NCBI RefSeq assembly: GCF_011059105.1
Contig: NZ_JAALLS010000001.1
Location: forward strand, 124,001 to 188,000
DNA: 64,000 nt
Reading direction: 5' to 3'
From: Fodinibius halophilus
GTDB lineage: Bacteria > Bacteroidota > Rhodothermia > Balneolales > Balneolaceae
Part shown: positions 17,389 to 27,502 of the stretch, piece after piece
Layout: every line of letters begins with the position of its first letter
Numbering within the stretch: the stretch's first letter is position 1
The notes under the pieces: model-generated
What the model was told of the DNA's origin: nothing
The model's database searches: none
What the model saw: the letters and a program-made list of their open reading frames with translations, nothing else
Translations under genes and position numbers: made by a program

Positions 17389-19515
17389 TTAATTGTCTGT
17401 ATCCAGTCCTCTGCGCTTAAGCAAATGTTTAACTTCGGGTTCTTGCCCCCGGTATTTTTTGTAAAGTTCCATTGCTTCGTTACTGCCGCCTTGCGAGAGA
17501 ATATACTTTCTGAAACGGTCTCCATTTTCAGTGGTAAGCCCACCTTCTTGCTGTATATAGGCAAATGCGTCGGCAGCTAATACGCCACTCCAGATGTAGG
17601 CATAGTAGTTGGCAGCATATCCACCGGAAAAGATATGCGCGAAGTAGGGAGATTTATAGCGAGGAGGGATGGCTTCGGTATCAAGGTTATATTTTGCCAG
17701 GGCTCTCTGCTCAAAGTTTTGCACCTCAGAAGGGATATCATTAGTGCCAAGCAGGTGCCATTCCATATCCAGCATCGTAGCTGCAAGATATTCCTGGGTG
17801 TCAAAGCCTTGATTAAAGTTACTGGCTTCAATCACTTTATCGAGTAGATCTTGTGAAATTTGCGCTCCTGTTTTATAGTGCACAGCATAGTTTTCGAGTA
17901 CTTCCGGCTGGATAGCCCAATCTTCTTCAAAAGTTGATGGGAATTCAACAAAATCACGTGGTACGGAGGTGCCTCCTTGTGAGGGATATTTTACATCCGA
18001 AAGCAGACCGTGTACGGCATGACCCATTTCATGGAACATGGTGGTAACATTGTCGAAGCTGATAAGTGCAGGTTCACCTTCGGCGGGTTTGGGGATGTTC
18101 ATCACATTAACAATCACGGGCTTTTTGTCCAGCAGATGGGATTGCGAAACATAAGCGTTCATCCATGCGCCTCCACGCTTAGAATCACGAGCAAAATAAT
18201 CGGCATAAAACAGTCCAAGTTGTTCTCCATCCTTATCATAGACGTTAAATACACGTACATCCGGATGGTAAACGGGCAGGTCGGTACGTTCCTCAAAGCT
18301 AATGCCAAACAGCTTATTCATGGTAAAGAAAACACCATCTTTGAGAACACGATCTAGTTCAAAATAGGGACGTACTTTGGATTGATCGATGTTGTACTTG
18401 GCCTGACGGACTTTTTCTGCATAGTAGTTCCAGTCCCACGGCTTAACGTCTTCTTCGATACCGTCTTTCCGCATCATCTTTTCAATGGCAGCCGCTTCTT
18501 TTTCGGTATTATCGATCACCGGTGGAATAAGATCGGTGAGCATATTAAGCGCAGCGTCGGGCGTTTTCGCTGTCTGGGGATCCAGCTTATAGGCTGCGTG
18601 ATTGGCATAGCCAAGGAGTTCAGCTCGTTCAGCGCGCAGTTTAACCAGTTCTAGTATAAGGGGACGATTGTCGATGCCCTCGTCTTGCCCGACTCCTCTA
18701 TAGGCCGAAGCTTTCCACAGGCGTTTACGCAGCTCGCGGTTATGTAAGCTTTTGAGGGTGGGAACACGGGTAGTATTCGTAATGGTAAGCAAGTATTGGT
18801 TGTCTTTGCCACGATCAGCTGCGGCTTCTTTGGCTGCTGCAATACGGTCTTCGCTGAGGCCATCAAGCTTTGCTTTATCTTTAACCAGAACAGAACGCTC
18901 TTTCGTAATTTTTAGCAGATTGTCCTGGAATTGGGTCGTAAGTGTAGAGAGACGTTCGTTAATCTCTCTCATACGTTGTTTTTCATCTTCGCTTAGCTGT
19001 GCGCCTGCACGAACAAAATCTCGATGGGTATCTTCAAGTAGTTTTAGCTCTGCCTCTGTAAGATCCAACTCTTTGCGCTTGTTATACAGCGTTTTGACGC
19101 GATCATAAAGGTCGGCATTCAGCAAAATATTATCAGAGTGGGCGGCCAGTTTTGGTGCCATCTCTTTTTGAATTTCCTGGATTTCATTATTGGTATGGGC
19201 CGAAGTAAGGTTATAAAAGACCGATCTTGTTCGGTTTAGCAGTTCACCAATTTTTTCCATTGCAACAATGGTATTCTCAAAAGTAGGAGCTTCTGAGTTT
19301 GAAGCGATAGCCTCCATCTCTTTTAGCTCCTGTTCCATACCTGTTTCAAAAGCAGGGCGATAATGTTCGACCTTTATTGCATCAAAATCGGGAGTTTCAA
19401 AGGGGAGCGTACTCGGTGAAAATAGGGGGTTGTCGTTCATGTCGGTTGATTTACTGCAGGCGGCTAACATCATGCTAACTGCCAGTATTATTATAAAGAG
19501 TGATTGGGTTTTCAT
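17389..19515 (-). CDS. M3 family metallopeptidase lipoprotein (Dcp/OpdA-like)
   Basis: A 708-residue zinc peptidase with an N-terminal lipobox (LAAC, Cys about 20), so probably anchored in the envelope. The M3 zinc motif HEMGHAVHG lies at about residue 490 (TTMFHEMGHAVHGLLSD), with the downstream E-x-F-A-S-like glutamate region FVEFPSTFEEDWA supplying the third ligand. The ending ILSQGGSNEAMELYKKYRGQEP is typical of the peptidyl-dipeptidase Dcp and oligopeptidase A group. The family cleaves short peptides, Dcp removing C-terminal dipeptides. Subtype cannot be settled by eye. Being a lipoprotein distinguishes it from the cytoplasmic OpdA. It is a single gene on the minus strand, convergent with the DUF4382 gene. 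Confidence 0.92.
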   Translation of the reverse strand: MKTQSLFIIILAVSMMLAACSKSTDMNDNPLFSPSTLPFETPDFDAIKVEHYRPAFETGMEQELKEMEAIASNSEAPTFENTIVAMEKIGELLNRTRSVFYNLTSAHTNNEIQEIQKEMAPKLAAHSDNILLNADLYDRVKTLYNKRKELDLTEAELKLLEDTHRDFVRAGAQLSEDEKQRMREINERLSTLTTQFQDNLLKITKERSVLVKDKAKLDGLSEDRIAAAKEAAADRGKDNQYLLTITNTTRVPTLKSLHNRELRKRLWKASAYRGVGQDEGIDNRPLILELVKLRAERAELLGYANHAAYKLDPQTAKTPDAALNMLTDLIPPVIDNTEKEAAAIEKMMRKDGIEEDVKPWDWNYYAEKVRQAKYNIDQSKVRPYFELDRVLKDGVFFTMNKLFGISFEERTDLPVYHPDVRVFNVYDKDGEQLGLFYADYFARDSKRGGAWMNAYVSQSHLLDKKPVIVNVMNIPKPAEGEPALISFDNVTTMFHEMGHAVHGLLSDVKYPSQGGTSVPRDFVEFPSTFEEDWAIQPEVLENYAVHYKTGAQISQDLLDKVIEASNFNQGFDTQEYLAATMLDMEWHLLGTNDIPSEVQNFEQRALAKYNLDTEAIPPRYKSPYFAHIFSGGYAANYYAYIWSGVLAADAFAYIQQEGGLTTENGDRFRKYILSQGGSNEAMELYKKYRGQEPEVKHLLKRRGLDTDN

Positions 19516-19686
19516 GGTACCACAGAATTAAAGAAAAATATGATTTATTGGTATGACGAATATAAAGAAAATTGTGAAACCGACGATTTATTAATTCAGC
19601 ATTGGTTGTGATATAAAGTTATCGGGTTTAAAGCAGATATAGTATATTATCGGCTCTTAAGACGATATTTTGATATATCCGATATA

Positions 19687-20316
19687 ATGTCGATAATAAA
19701 CCTTATGAAAGCAGTTATTACTGGAGATATCATTAATTCGCGGGATAAATCACCGGAAGAGGCGTTAAACAGCCTAAAATCAGTGTTGCAAGAGTATGGT
19801 GGATCTCCCCGGCAATGGGAGATATATCGAGGTGACAGCTTTCAGCTGATGACAGCTCAACCCCAGGAGAGTTTTTGTATTGCAATTCGGATTAAAGCAG
19901 CGTTGAAAACGGTAAAAAAACGAGACGTCAGAATGGCGATTGGTATTGGGGATGTTGACTACGAGGCTGAGACCGTGACAGAATCAAATGGAGAAGCGTT
20001 TGTTCGCTCGGGCGCTCGGTTTGAACAGCTCGAAAAAGAAAAAGTAAACTTGGCTGTTCAAACACCTTGGCGTTCTTTTGATGATGAGATGAACCTCTAT
20101 ATTCGGTTGGCTCTTATTGCAATGGATCACTGGAGTGAGGCATCAGCTGAATTTATGGATACCCAATTGACATATAGAAATCTCACGCAAAAGGAGCTGG
20201 CAAAAAAATTGGGTATCGGTCAATCTTCTGTTAGTGAACGAAAGAAACGAGCAAACTGTGACGAAATTTTGGAACTGGAACAACGGTATAAACGTAGGCT
20301 CAAAGAGTATTTATAA
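19687..20316 (+). CDS. SatD family protein with C-terminal HTH
   Basis: A 209-residue protein. The N-terminal part, MKAVITGDIINSRDKSPEEA followed by WEIYRGDSFQLM and AIRIKAALK, matches the SatD family, which has a nucleotidyl-cyclase-like look (the G-D-I-x-x-S start and the R-G-D-S-F core). Near the C-terminus LTQKELAKKLGIGQSSVSER (about 165-184) is a clear helix-turn-helix. The family is associated with stress tolerance in Streptococcus (SatD of the sat operon); its biochemistry is unknown to me. The next gene overlaps by one base (TAATG), so the two are co-translated. The first in-frame ATG at 19687 precedes another at 19708 (MKAVITGD), which fits family N-termini better. Confidence 0.75.
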   Translation: MSIINLMKAVITGDIINSRDKSPEEALNSLKSVLQEYGGSPRQWEIYRGDSFQLMTAQPQESFCIAIRIKAALKTVKKRDVRMAIGIGDVDYEAETVTESNGEAFVRSGARFEQLEKEKVNLAVQTPWRSFDDEMNLYIRLALIAMDHWSEASAEFMDTQLTYRNLTQKELAKKLGIGQSSVSERKKRANCDEILELEQRYKRRLKEYL

Positions 20317-21011
20317 TGCTACTATTTTGTAAACTGATACTGGCCCATATTTTAGGTGATTTTGTATTTCAGCCGCTGAGCTGGGTGAAACACAAAAAGA
20401 AAAAGGGACTAAAGTCGGGGATCTTATATCTTCATATCTTAATTCATGGGCTTTTGGTGTACTTATTTGTTCAGTCGTGGATTATAGCGGTGGTTGTGGG
20501 TGGTACTCATGCCATCATTGATATTACGAAACTGTTAATGCAGCGCGAAAGTAATCGTCGGCAATGGTTTTTTTATGACCAGCTGTCGCATACAGTAGTG
20601 ATTTTGGGCGTGGTGGGCTGGCTGAATATTGATAATGCCGGAATATTGCGTGAGCTGTTCCTGGAACATATTTACCTTATCACCGGTCTTATATTTTTGA
20701 CAAAGCCGGCCTCCATCATAATACAAAATGCTATTTCGCGATGGGATCCGGACCCCGATGATGATTCGCCTGATTCGCTCGAAAGGGCAGGAGCTTATAT
20801 TGGAGTAATTGAACGCCTTTTTGTGTTTATCTTTGTATTAGCCGGACAGTGGGGGGCGTTAGGGTTTTTAATAGCGGCCAAATCGGTATTTCGTTTTGGC
20901 GACTTAAAGGAGGCGAACGATCGCAAACTCACCGAGTACATTTTGATTGGGACCCTTATGAGTGTTGGTGTCGCAACTATTGTTGCGGCTGCTGTTCGGT
21001 ATCTGTCGTAG
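20316..21011 (+). CDS. DUF3307 domain-containing membrane protein
   Basis: A 231-residue integral membrane protein starting at an ATG that overlaps the SatD stop codon. The N-terminus LILAHILGDFVFQPLSWVKHKKKK is the DUF3307 signature, and HIDITK-like GGTHAIIDITKLLMQR follows at about 67-82. Roughly five to six hydrophobic segments can be counted. DUF3307 proteins recurrently neighbour SatD-like HTH proteins, suggesting that the pair is one functional unit. The transported or sensed molecule is unknown. Confidence 0.82.
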   Translation: MLLFCKLILAHILGDFVFQPLSWVKHKKKKGLKSGILYLHILIHGLLVYLFVQSWIIAVVVGGTHAIIDITKLLMQRESNRRQWFFYDQLSHTVVILGVVGWLNIDNAGILRELFLEHIYLITGLIFLTKPASIIIQNAISRWDPDPDDDSPDSLERAGAYIGVIERLFVFIFVLAGQWGALGFLIAAKSVFRFGDLKEANDRKLTEYILIGTLMSVGVATIVAAAVRYLS

Positions 21012-21121
21012 AGTAGCTACCTAAGAGAGACTAAGAACCTTTATCAAGGTTAAAACAGGAGATTTAGCGAGATCCGGAAGTATGGGCTGACACAGTAGCT
21101 ATTTCAACCGCTAAATGCATT

Positions 21122-21136
21122 GTTTTGCAAAGCCCT
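21122..21136. repeat. Solitary end of the composite inverted-repeat element
   Basis: GTTTTGCAAAGCCCT, identical to the right end of the elements at 16206 and 48365, appears here without a matching left end or internal hairpins. It is either a decayed copy or the remains of an excision event. The following T run extends to 21141. Confidence 0.55.
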
Positions 21137-21214
21137 TTTTTAAATTGAATCTCTTTAAGAAAGAGTGTTAAGCATGAGAAGTCTTTAGAACTATCAAAAA
21201 TCCTAAAAAAAAGG

Positions 21215-21222
21215 TATATTTG
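21215..21222 (+). promoter_or_regulatory. Candidate -7 box for the Na/Pi cotransporter gene
   Basis: TATATTTG matches the TAnnTTTG consensus and would place a transcription start near 21229, about 55 nt before the start codon. No convincing -33 element was seen at the expected spacing. Confidence 0.4.
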
Positions 21223-21283
21223 CAGCCATTTCTTTAGGGGGATGGATCAGCACAAATAAAAAAGAACACAATTTGCTTCTACA

Positions 21284-23029
21284 ATGACGTATACGTTTTG
21301 GGATTTTCTGCAACTGATCGGGTCGCTGGGTATTTTTATTTATGGAATGAAGGTTTTTAGTGATGGTCTTCAGAAGGTTGCCGGTAATAAATTACGGTCC
21401 ATCCTTAAAGGAATGACAAGCACGAGATTTCGAGGGGTACTTACCGGTTTTGGTACTACTACGATTACACAATCTTCCTCTACCACCACCGTGATGGTTG
21501 TAAGCTTTGTGAACGCAGGCTTGATCACTTTTTTGGAGTCAACCGGAGTTGTTATGGGAGCCAATATCGGGACGACCGTAACGGCCTGGATGATTTCAAT
21601 TTTTGGTTTTAAGATGAAAATAACCCCTGTAGCAATGGTTCTTATTGGGGTGTTTTTTCCGTTTATGTTTTTTGGAAGAGAAAAACTGCGTAACCTGGCC
21701 GAAGCCATGATGGGGTTTGGAATTCTTTTTATTGGACTGGATTTTATCAAAAATGGAGTGCCCAATATTGAGCAGAATCCCGAGATGTTTATGTTCCTGG
21801 ATCAGTTCACGGAGTTTGGTTTTGCTTCAATCATCATATTTGTAATTGCCGGAACGCTATTGACACTTATTACCCAGTCTTCTTCTGCAGCATCAGCTAT
21901 TACCTTGGTAATGTTGTTCCAGGGGTGGATCGATTTTCCTATGGCTGCAGCTATGGTACTGGGAGAAAATATTGGAACTACGGTTACCGCTAATATTGCG
22001 GCTATCGTTGGAAATGTATATGCGAAGCGGGCTGCACGGTTTCACTTTGTCTTTAACATAGTGGGAGTATTATGGATGCTGGCCTTAATGCAGCCGTTTC
22101 TTATGGGAATTGATTCTCTTATGGGATATTTTATCCCTGGGGCAGAATCGATTTTGCATGCCACCGATGAAATAGGGCGGGCAAATGCCACGTTAGCACT
22201 GTCATTATTCCATAGTACGTTTAATATACTCAATGTACTTCTCTTGATCGGGTTTGTCCCTTATATTGTAAACTTCATCAAGAAGTATCAAAAGGATAAA
22301 GAAGGAGAAGACAGCCAGCATCGATTAAAGTATATCTCTTCTGGGATGATGTCGTCACCCGAGCTTTCAATTTCACAGGCTCATAAAGAAATTAAGCTAT
22401 TTGCCAAACTGATTGATAAGATGCACTTTAGCATGGAAGGGTTGCTGTCAAATAAGCTGAATAAAAAGTCTCAGTTTTTGAAGAAAATTGAGAAACGTGA
22501 AGGCATTACAGATAATATTGAACTGGAAATCGCCGAATATCTGACCAAGATTTCCAGTGAAAATTTAACAGAAGGTGGAAGCCGACGTATTCGCGGTATG
22601 CACAGCATAATTAATGATCTTGAACGAGTTGGGGATATCTATTACCAGATGTCAAAGACGTATGAGCGGATGCAAAACGAGGGTACAAACCTACCTCAAG
22701 AGGCGATGGACAAGATCATTCAACTGCTCGATTTAACCCATGATGCCATTCGACAAGTGCGCCAGAACCTGGATCTAGAGGTTGAAGACATTGATCTCGA
22801 TAAAGCAGTAGAAATAGAAGAGGCCATTAATAAATGTCGTGATGAATTGATGACATATCACTATGCTCAACTCGAAAATAATGTATACTCAAACAAGGTA
22901 GGATTTGTCTTCCTCGATTATATCAATCGACTTGAGAAGATTGGGGATCACTTGTTTAATGTAAATGAGGCGTTGGCGGGTGTTAAGGTAAAAGCGGCTT
23001 ACGAAGAGGTACTTGAGGGGAATAAATAG
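21284..23029 (+). CDS. Na+/phosphate cotransporter with PhoU domain
   Basis: A 581-residue NptA/YjbB-type transporter. The membrane part (about 1-330) contains the duplicated family motifs TQSSS (ITQSSSTTT and ITQSSSAAS) and G-x-NIGTT (GANIGTTVTA and GENIGTTVTA), which form the inverted-repeat phosphate and sodium site. The cytoplasmic part (about 355-575) is a PhoU-like helical domain (RRIRGMHSIINDLERVGDIY and NRLEKIGDHLFNV). Two-domain proteins of this kind move phosphate with sodium; the direction, uptake or export, cannot be read from sequence. The gene is monocistronic with a candidate promoter and a strong terminator. Confidence 0.93.
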   Translation: MTYTFWDFLQLIGSLGIFIYGMKVFSDGLQKVAGNKLRSILKGMTSTRFRGVLTGFGTTTITQSSSTTTVMVVSFVNAGLITFLESTGVVMGANIGTTVTAWMISIFGFKMKITPVAMVLIGVFFPFMFFGREKLRNLAEAMMGFGILFIGLDFIKNGVPNIEQNPEMFMFLDQFTEFGFASIIIFVIAGTLLTLITQSSSAASAITLVMLFQGWIDFPMAAAMVLGENIGTTVTANIAAIVGNVYAKRAARFHFVFNIVGVLWMLALMQPFLMGIDSLMGYFIPGAESILHATDEIGRANATLALSLFHSTFNILNVLLLIGFVPYIVNFIKKYQKDKEGEDSQHRLKYISSGMMSSPELSISQAHKEIKLFAKLIDKMHFSMEGLLSNKLNKKSQFLKKIEKREGITDNIELEIAEYLTKISSENLTEGGSRRIRGMHSIINDLERVGDIYYQMSKTYERMQNEGTNLPQEAMDKIIQLLDLTHDAIRQVRQNLDLEVEDIDLDKAVEIEEAINKCRDELMTYHYAQLENNVYSNKVGFVFLDYINRLEKIGDHLFNVNEALAGVKVKAAYEEVLEGNK

Positions 23030-23093
23030 AAGCTATTTGTAAGTTGCATTTTCTGTATTTCTTCGTAGTAATTAGCAGGTAATATTTTATATG

Positions 23094-23121
23094 AAAGCCG
23101 GTCTGTCAGGACCGGCTTTTT
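23094..23121 (+). terminator. Intrinsic terminator after the Na/Pi cotransporter gene
   Basis: A perfect 10-bp stem AAAGCCGGTC/GACCGGCTTT with loop TGTCAG and a T-rich tail, 65 nt after the stop codon. Confidence 0.9.
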
Positions 23122-23324
23122 ATTTACCAACACGGCTATCAATATAGTTGACAAAAAGAGAACTGGTTCCTACTCTATTGCTTTACATAGATTTTCTAAG
23201 TTGACTTTTTACTGCTTGATAGATGTTGTGAGTTTAGAACAAAATATTATTCGGTAGACTCAATAGTTAAGCTGGTAGAAAGCAACACTTCAATATCTTA
23301 CTACAAAACAGCCCAAATTTTGCT
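23122..23324. other. Gene-free spacer before leuS
   Basis: No gene, repeat or hairpin was recognised in this AT-rich stretch between the terminator and the candidate leuS promoter. No tRNA-like leader or T-box is evident. Confidence 0.4.
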
Positions 23325-23332
23325 TATCTTTG
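23325..23332 (+). promoter_or_regulatory. Candidate -7 box for leuS
   Basis: TATCTTTG matches TAnnTTTG. It predicts a start near 23339 and a leader of about 130 nt. A -33 element is not obvious. Confidence 0.35.
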
Positions 23333-23471
23333 GCAACTTGTAGAGCACGGCTAAAGTAGAAATGGTAGGCAGTTCGACAGTGTGTTGTTTTATGATCAGC
23401 AAGTATCCATGTTTACTGTAACATCCGTGTTCCTTCACAAAAACAATGAATAAAGATTTAGCAGTTACTGA

Positions 23472-26057
23472 ATGAGCTCGTATAAGCCGGAAGATATTGA
23501 ATCGAAGTGGCAAGAATATTGGCAGGAGAACAAAACGTTTAAAACGCCGGAAGATCACGATAAGCCCAAATATTATGTGCTGGATATGTTTCCGTATCCC
23601 AGCGGATCGGGACTGCATGTTGGGCACCCGGAAGGCTATACTGCAACGGATATCCTGGCTCGTTACAAACGCATGAATGGATTTAACGTACTTCATCCTA
23701 TTGGTTGGGATGCCTTTGGACTGCCGGCTGAACAGTATGCCGTAAAAACGGGTACGCATCCTCGCGAGACCACTGAGAAAAACGTTAATCGTTTTCGTGA
23801 GCAGCTGCAAGATCTGGGCTTTAGCTACGATTGGGACCGTGAGGTAAATACTACTGATCCTGATTATTATAAATGGACCCAGTGGATCTTTTTGAAGCTC
23901 TATGAAAAAGGATTGGCCTATGAAGACGATGTGCCGGTCAACTGGTGTCCTGAATTGGGTACGGTGCTGGCCAATGAAGAAGTTATTGATGGCAAGAGTG
24001 AGGTCGGAGGATACCCGGTAATTAAAAAGCCGATGCGCCAATGGGTGTTGAAGATTACCGAATATGCCGAGCGTCTGCTCGAAGGGCTTGATGACTTAGA
24101 CTGGCCGGATTCCACAAAGAAAATGCAGCGCGACTGGATCGGCAAGTCCATAGGGGCAGATATCGATTTTAAAGTGGCAGATCATGACGAGGAAATTCGT
24201 GTGTTTACCACTCGCCCCGATACGATCTTTGGTGCTACCTATATGGTATTAGCGCCCGAGCATGATTTGGTAGATGAGATTACAATTGAAGATCAAAAAG
24301 AAGCGGTAGCCAATTACCGGGAAGAGGCCGCACGCAAGTCCGATTTAGAGCGTACCGAGCTTAGCGACGAAAAGACCGGCGTCTTTACGGGGGCTTATGC
24401 TATCAATCCGGCCACGGGAGAAGAAATTCCGATCTGGGTAGCCGACTATGTGTTGGTAAGCTACGGTACCGGAGCTATTATGGCCGTACCGGGACAGGAT
24501 GAGCGAGACTGGGAGTTTGCCGAAAAATTTGATCTGCCAATTGTTCGAACGGTGCAGCCGCCAGAAGATTTTGAGGGTGATGCCTATACCGGCGAGGGCA
24601 AAGCGATCAACAGTGAGTTTTTGAATGGATTAGAAGTTGACGAGGCCAAAGAGAAAATTATTGACTGGCTTGAAGAACATGATGCCGGTAAGAAAGCGGT
24701 GAATTACAAGCTGCGCGATTGGTTATTCTCACGCCAACGCTATTGGGGCGAACCATTTCCTATTATTCATGTTGACGGAGAACCCAAACCGGTAGGAGAG
24801 GATAACCTGCCGGTAACGTTGCCGGAGATGGACGACTTTGAGCCTACTGATGACGGTAACCCGCCATTGGCAAAAGCTACTGATTGGGTCAATACGGAAG
24901 ATCCTGAGACCGGTGAGCCTGCAAAGCGTGAGACCAACACAATGCCACAGTGGGCCGGTTCTTGCTGGTATTACTTGCGTTATTGTAGTCCTGAGTTTGA
25001 AGGCGGACCTGTTGATTCGGATGAGGAAAAGTACTGGATGCCGGTGGATATGTATGTTGGCGGTGCGGAACACAGCGTGCTCCACTTGCTGTATGCGCGG
25101 TTCTGGCACAAAGTGCTTTACGACTGTGGAGTAGTATCCACAAAAGAACCGTTCCAGCGATTGGTCCATCAAGGTATGATTTTGGGAGAAGTCGAATTTA
25201 CCGGTTATAAACACGAAGGGAACTGGATTTCTGCCAACACCAAGGACGATTTTGAAGAGGTTGAGCGGATAAAGCTCGACGAAGAGCAGGTAGAAAAGAA
25301 AGGCGATGACTTTGTTATTGAAGGCACTGAAATCCGAGTGGATGCGAAGGCCCATAAGATGTCGAAGTCACGCGGGAATGTCGTAAATCCTGATGATATT
25401 GTAGATCAGTATGGAGCCGACTCAATGCGCCTTTATGAGATGTTTATGGGGCCACTGGAGCAAGTGAAGCCATGGAGTACACAGGATGTAGACGGAGTGT
25501 ACCGATTCCTGGGGCGTGTTTGGCGGATGATCATCGATGAAGACAGTGGAGAGTTAAATGACTCTGTTACTGATGAGGAGCCTCCCAAAGAGCAGCTGAA
25601 GGTGCTCCACGAATGCATTCAAAAGGTAACGGGAGACATCACAGATTTATCGTTTAATACGGCTATTTCTGCCATGATGATCTTCGTCAATGAGGCAAAT
25701 AAGTGGGATAATCATCCGAAGTCGGTGTTAAATAGTTTTATCAAGCTGTTATCACCTTTTGCACCGCATATCGCAGAGGAGATATGGTACCGATTGGGCC
25801 ATGATGAAACCATCGCTTATACCGATTGGCCGGAGTTCAATGAAGAGTATCTTGTTTCTGATACGCAACTGTATCCCATACAGGTTAATGGGAAAGTTCG
25901 CGGAGAGATTCATGTGCCGCGAGAAAAAGCGAAAGACAAAGAGTATGTCCTTTCAGAGGCTAAAGCCGAAGATAACGTTCAGCGGTATTTAGAGGACGGG
26001 AATCTTGTAAAAGAGATCTTTGTCCCAGAGCGGATTGTGAATCTTGTAGTGAAGTAA
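23472..26057 (+). CDS. leuS: Leucyl-tRNA synthetase
   Basis: An 861-residue class I aminoacyl-tRNA synthetase charging tRNA-Leu. The HIGH-type motif appears as [15 protein letters not shown] at about residues 42-56 and the KMSKS loop as [15 protein letters not shown] at about 632. The CP1 editing domain lies between (about 220-430; threonine-rich [20 protein letters not shown]). The C-terminal anticodon-binding part includes [18 protein letters not shown]. Length fits bacterial LeuS (860 in E. coli). It is transcribed alone. The nearest upstream in-frame starts are not supported, and the N-terminus [16 protein letters not shown] is standard. Confidence 0.97.
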   Translation: MSSYKPEDIESKWQEYWQENKTFKTPEDHDKPKYYVLDMFPYPSGSGLHVGHPEGYTATDILARYKRMNGFNVLHPIGWDAFGLPAEQYAVKTGTHPRETTEKNVNRFREQLQDLGFSYDWDREVNTTDPDYYKWTQWIFLKLYEKGLAYEDDVPVNWCPELGTVLANEEVIDGKSEVGGYPVIKKPMRQWVLKITEYAERLLEGLDDLDWPDSTKKMQRDWIGKSIGADIDFKVADHDEEIRVFTTRPDTIFGATYMVLAPEHDLVDEITIEDQKEAVANYREEAARKSDLERTELSDEKTGVFTGAYAINPATGEEIPIWVADYVLVSYGTGAIMAVPGQDERDWEFAEKFDLPIVRTVQPPEDFEGDAYTGEGKAINSEFLNGLEVDEAKEKIIDWLEEHDAGKKAVNYKLRDWLFSRQRYWGEPFPIIHVDGEPKPVGEDNLPVTLPEMDDFEPTDDGNPPLAKATDWVNTEDPETGEPAKRETNTMPQWAGSCWYYLRYCSPEFEGGPVDSDEEKYWMPVDMYVGGAEHSVLHLLYARFWHKVLYDCGVVSTKEPFQRLVHQGMILGEVEFTGYKHEGNWISANTKDDFEEVERIKLDEEQVEKKGDDFVIEGTEIRVDAKAHKMSKSRGNVVNPDDIVDQYGADSMRLYEMFMGPLEQVKPWSTQDVDGVYRFLGRVWRMIIDEDSGELNDSVTDEEPPKEQLKVLHECIQKVTGDITDLSFNTAISAMMIFVNEANKWDNHPKSVLNSFIKLLSPFAPHIAEEIWYRLGHDETIAYTDWPEFNEEYLVSDTQLYPIQVNGKVRGEIHVPREKAKDKEYVLSEAKAEDNVQRYLEDGNLVKEIFVPERIVNLVVK

Positions 26058-26149
26058 AATAGAACACGGTTAGACGCAGATTGAGAATTTTCTGCGCAAA
26101 TTATATCAATCCGTGTATTCTGTTTAGCACTGAGCATTTTTAAAAATGG

Positions 26150-26180
26150 CACCGCAGTCTTGCTGCGGTGTTTTTCTTTT
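26150..26180 (+). terminator. Intrinsic terminator after leuS
   Basis: Stem CACCGCAG/CTGCGGTG (26150-26157 and 26163-26170) with a five-base loop, followed by TTTTTCTTTTT. Confidence 0.88.
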
Positions 26181-26450
26181 TGGGAGGGGTAAGCTATATC
26201 GTTGAAGTGCAGAAATATGAAGTTTGCAGTGCATCGTTTTAGAAAAAGAGGAATGAGTATCCGGGGGTCATCAGGTATCAACCAAACTCCTTTCTGAATT
26301 CTGGTTCCTGACTTCTAAATTTTGAGCACATCATTTAGAAACTGGCATCCAGTATTCTGTCGTATCAGAAAGAATACTTCTTTTCTTTTTTAATTATAAA
26401 CCCGTTCTTCCATTGAGCACCAAAGATGAATTATACGGTATTGAGGCTAT
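26181..26450. other. Gene-free spacer before the antiporter gene
   Basis: Nothing recognisable was found in the remainder of the 393-nt gap between leuS and the antiporter gene. It presumably contains the antiporter promoter. Confidence 0.35.
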
Positions 26451-27389
26451 ATGATCTATTCAGTTTTGACCTGTGTAGTTGGTATCATGCTTATTGTATA
26501 CTTTTCTGAAAAACTGGTAGAGTCGACGGTAGGTACCTCTCTGCATGTTGGATTATCAACCTTTTTAATCAGCGTTATTTTTATCGGCTTTGACCCCGAA
26601 AACTTAGCCCTTGGTTCGGTTGCGTCATATGAGGGCGTTTCCGGCATTGCAATGGGAACCGTTATGGGATCGGCAATGGTGGCTTTGGCCTTGGCTTTGG
26701 GGATTACAGCCCTGATTGCTCCAATGAAATTTAAAAAAGTGCCCATGCAAATTCCCCTGATACAGGTGGGGGCAGTATTACTTTTTGGCGGCCTTTGTTT
26801 AGACGGAATGCTTTCGCGGGTTGATGGTATGTTATTGCTTCTGGGTTATGGGTTAGCTCTATGGTATCTGATTTATTTGGGTAATAGGGGACTCGATATT
26901 CGTCCCACTGGCGAAGCTGCAGAAGCACTGGAAGAGGGCAAAGAGTTTGGTAAATGGCAAGCGATAGGTCTGCTGGTTATTTCATTACTAGCAATAATCG
27001 CGGGCAGTGAAATCGTGGTAGATGCCTCTTCTGATATATTAGCAGGCTTGGAACTTTCAGATACTGTTTTTGGGATGTCTGCCTTGGCACTGGTGGTAAG
27101 TATTGAAGAGCTGGCTCGTGAGATTCCCGCGGCATTGAAAGGTCATCCCGAAATTACTATGGGAAATGTAATAGGATCAGTCTTAGCTTTTTTCCTTTTT
27201 AACGCAGGGATAATAGCGCTTGTTAACCCCATACCTATTGGATCCGAACTAATAAATTTTTACCTGCCGGTAAGTCTTGCCATCGTTTTATTTGTTACCT
27301 CTCTTATGATTCAAAAATCAATCGGGCGCTGGGCGGGGGCGATACTGGTGGTCGCCTATGTGGGCTTTTTTCTGTGGGGATATTTTTAG
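26451..27389 (+). CDS. Ca2+/cation antiporter family membrane protein
   Basis: A 312-residue membrane protein of the CaCA (sodium/calcium exchanger) type with about ten hydrophobic segments. Two inverted alpha-repeats are visible: GFDPENLALGSVASYEGVSG with GTVMGSAMVALALALG (about 43-83), and VSIEELAREIPAALKGHPEI with GNVIGSVLAFFLFN (about 213-250). The acidic residues in the repeats are the expected ion ligands. In the family these exchange Ca2+ for Na+ or H+, as YrbG of E. coli does. The ion is not determined by sequence. Length is usual for bacterial members. Confidence 0.82.
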   Translation: MIYSVLTCVVGIMLIVYFSEKLVESTVGTSLHVGLSTFLISVIFIGFDPENLALGSVASYEGVSGIAMGTVMGSAMVALALALGITALIAPMKFKKVPMQIPLIQVGAVLLFGGLCLDGMLSRVDGMLLLLGYGLALWYLIYLGNRGLDIRPTGEAAEALEEGKEFGKWQAIGLLVISLLAIIAGSEIVVDASSDILAGLELSDTVFGMSALALVVSIEELAREIPAALKGHPEITMGNVIGSVLAFFLFNAGIIALVNPIPIGSELINFYLPVSLAIVLFVTSLMIQKSIGRWAGAILVVAYVGFFLWGYF

Positions 27390-27502
27390 ATTCAGCACCT
27401 TTAAAAGGAGGTTGAATAGAATTGTACGTGAGGTTATTGGAGCAAGATGGAGTGTTTCAACATAAGTTACGAAGGGCTTGAAACATTGAGTAGCCGATCA
27501 TA

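Noticed and set aside
23301-24041. Long minus-strand frame (246 residues) over the leuS start
   Set aside because: It lies opposite highly conserved leuS codons, has no recognisable domain, and its composition follows from antisense reading.
24729-25355. Minus-strand frame of 208 residues within leuS
   Set aside because: Antisense shadow of a conserved synthetase region; no motif or start signal.
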